Below are positions 63,627 to 64,000 of a DNA stretch of 64,000 bases, piece after piece; the stretch's first letter is position 1; every line of letters starts with the position of its first letter. The position numbers were made by a program, and so were the translations under genes. The notes beneath the pieces were generated by a model. The model was not told where the DNA came from, made no database searches, and saw only the letters and a program-made list of their open reading frames with translations. This DNA is from Yoonia sp034652275 (lineage in GTDB: Bacteria > Pseudomonadota > Alphaproteobacteria > Rhodobacterales > Rhodobacteraceae), in NCBI RefSeq assembly GCF_034652275.1, contig NZ_JAXIWG010000005.1, forward strand, positions 59,516 through 123,515, read 5' to 3'.

Positions 63627-63721
63627 CGTGGCTCACATGGCTCCTCCAGCGCTTGCCTGATCACAAGATCAATCGCATCGAAGATCTCATGCCTTGGAAC
63701 TGGCAGCCCAAAAACGCCTGA
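63627..63721 (+). mobile_element. 3' fragment of an IS66-family transposase
   Basis: In a different frame from the tail terminator, the strand reads WLLQRLPDHKINRIEDLMPWNW, the characteristic C-terminus of the IS66 TnpC transposase, with stop 63719-63721. Only about 30 codons remain. It breaks the phage gene and marks the right edge of the phage-derived region. Confidence 0.72.
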
Positions 63722-63802
63722 GACCGCGCCCACACCGGACGGATACGCTGAACCGCCAGTGCCCTCCTGAAAACGCTTATGACAAACTGCCCTCGCCAAC
63801 GC

Positions 63803-63831
63803 AAAAAGCCCGCCAGATTTCTGGAGGGCTT
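63803..63831 (-). terminator. rho-independent terminator of the tRNA gene
   Basis: On the minus strand AAGCCC-CCAG pairs with CTGG-GGGCTT (one G/A mismatch, loop of four) and is followed by TTT. It lies about 95 bases downstream of the tRNA 3' end and would end its transcript. A second inverted repeat with CCCGAC/GTCGGG lies at 63871-63899 between them. Confidence 0.75.
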
Positions 63832-63923
63832 GGTAAACGTTGATGTGGCGTTGATGTGTTTTAGAGGAGTAGAATCCCGACTGATTAGGTCGGGTTCTAG
63901 GTATTTGATATTTCTTTATAATT

Positions 63924-64000
<77 letters not shown>

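Overview
The window looks like chromosome or plasmid sequence of a marine Rhodobacteraceae (Roseobacter-group) alphaproteobacterium. The grounds are a VirD4/TraG tail of the roseobacter plasmid type, tail genes related to the Rhodobacter gene transfer agent (GTA), RepB/ParB-type proteins, DUF6441 phage genes and moderate GC content. No taxon can be proven from the sequence alone.

Region 1 (1-7.3 kb) is a cell-surface polysaccharide block. Two PAPS-dependent sulfotransferase-like genes flank a putative glycosyltransferase, followed by two GT2 glycosyltransferases and a lipid/polysaccharide ABC exporter. Region 2 (7.3-8.7 kb) is a scar: a frameshifted IS3-family transposase lies against the C-terminus of a conjugation coupling protein. 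Region 3 (8.7-18.6 kb) is a type II secretion system (T2SS) with its genes on both strands: gspE (-); gspL, gspM, a GspC/N-like gene, gspD, F, H, I, J (+); gspG and a prepilin peptidase (-); gspK (+).

Region 4 (18.8-32.6 kb) is a polymorphic-toxin locus beside the T2SS. A 3203-residue Sec-exported Rhs protein (PKD/Ig-like domains, choice-of-anchor A, FG-GAP repeats, YD repeats, Rhs core) ends in an HNH-type nuclease tip and overlaps a double-CXXCG immunity gene. Downstream is a displaced Rhs core with a different tip and its own immunity gene. Upstream is a second, decayed Rhs family with another tip/immunity pair.

Region 5 (32.6-63.7 kb) is a degraded mosaic prophage packed with candidate defence genes. 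Phage parts are: methyltransferase tail; tail-protein fragment; GTA-like g13/g14/g15; DUF2793; M15 endolysin; nested Rz/Rz1 spanins; protease, decoration, head-tail and tail-terminator remnants. Interleaved are: a membrane-anchored Mrr-like nuclease; a Septu-like ATPase/HNH pair; a 1341-residue NACHT-like ATPase with a C-terminal PD-(D/E)XK nuclease; a hipB-hipA operon directly abutting a superfamily 1 helicase/phospholipase D fusion; a serine recombinase-ParB-RepB operon; and a TIR gene split by one in-frame stop. The window ends exactly at the first base of an initiator tRNA-Met gene.

The main themes are export (T2SS plus giant Rhs toxin), inter-strain competition (swappable Rhs tips with immunity genes) and phage defence carried in a dead prophage. 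The least familiar arrangements are the hipBA-helicase/PLD operon, the NACHT-like nuclease and the T2SS-Rhs neighbourhood.
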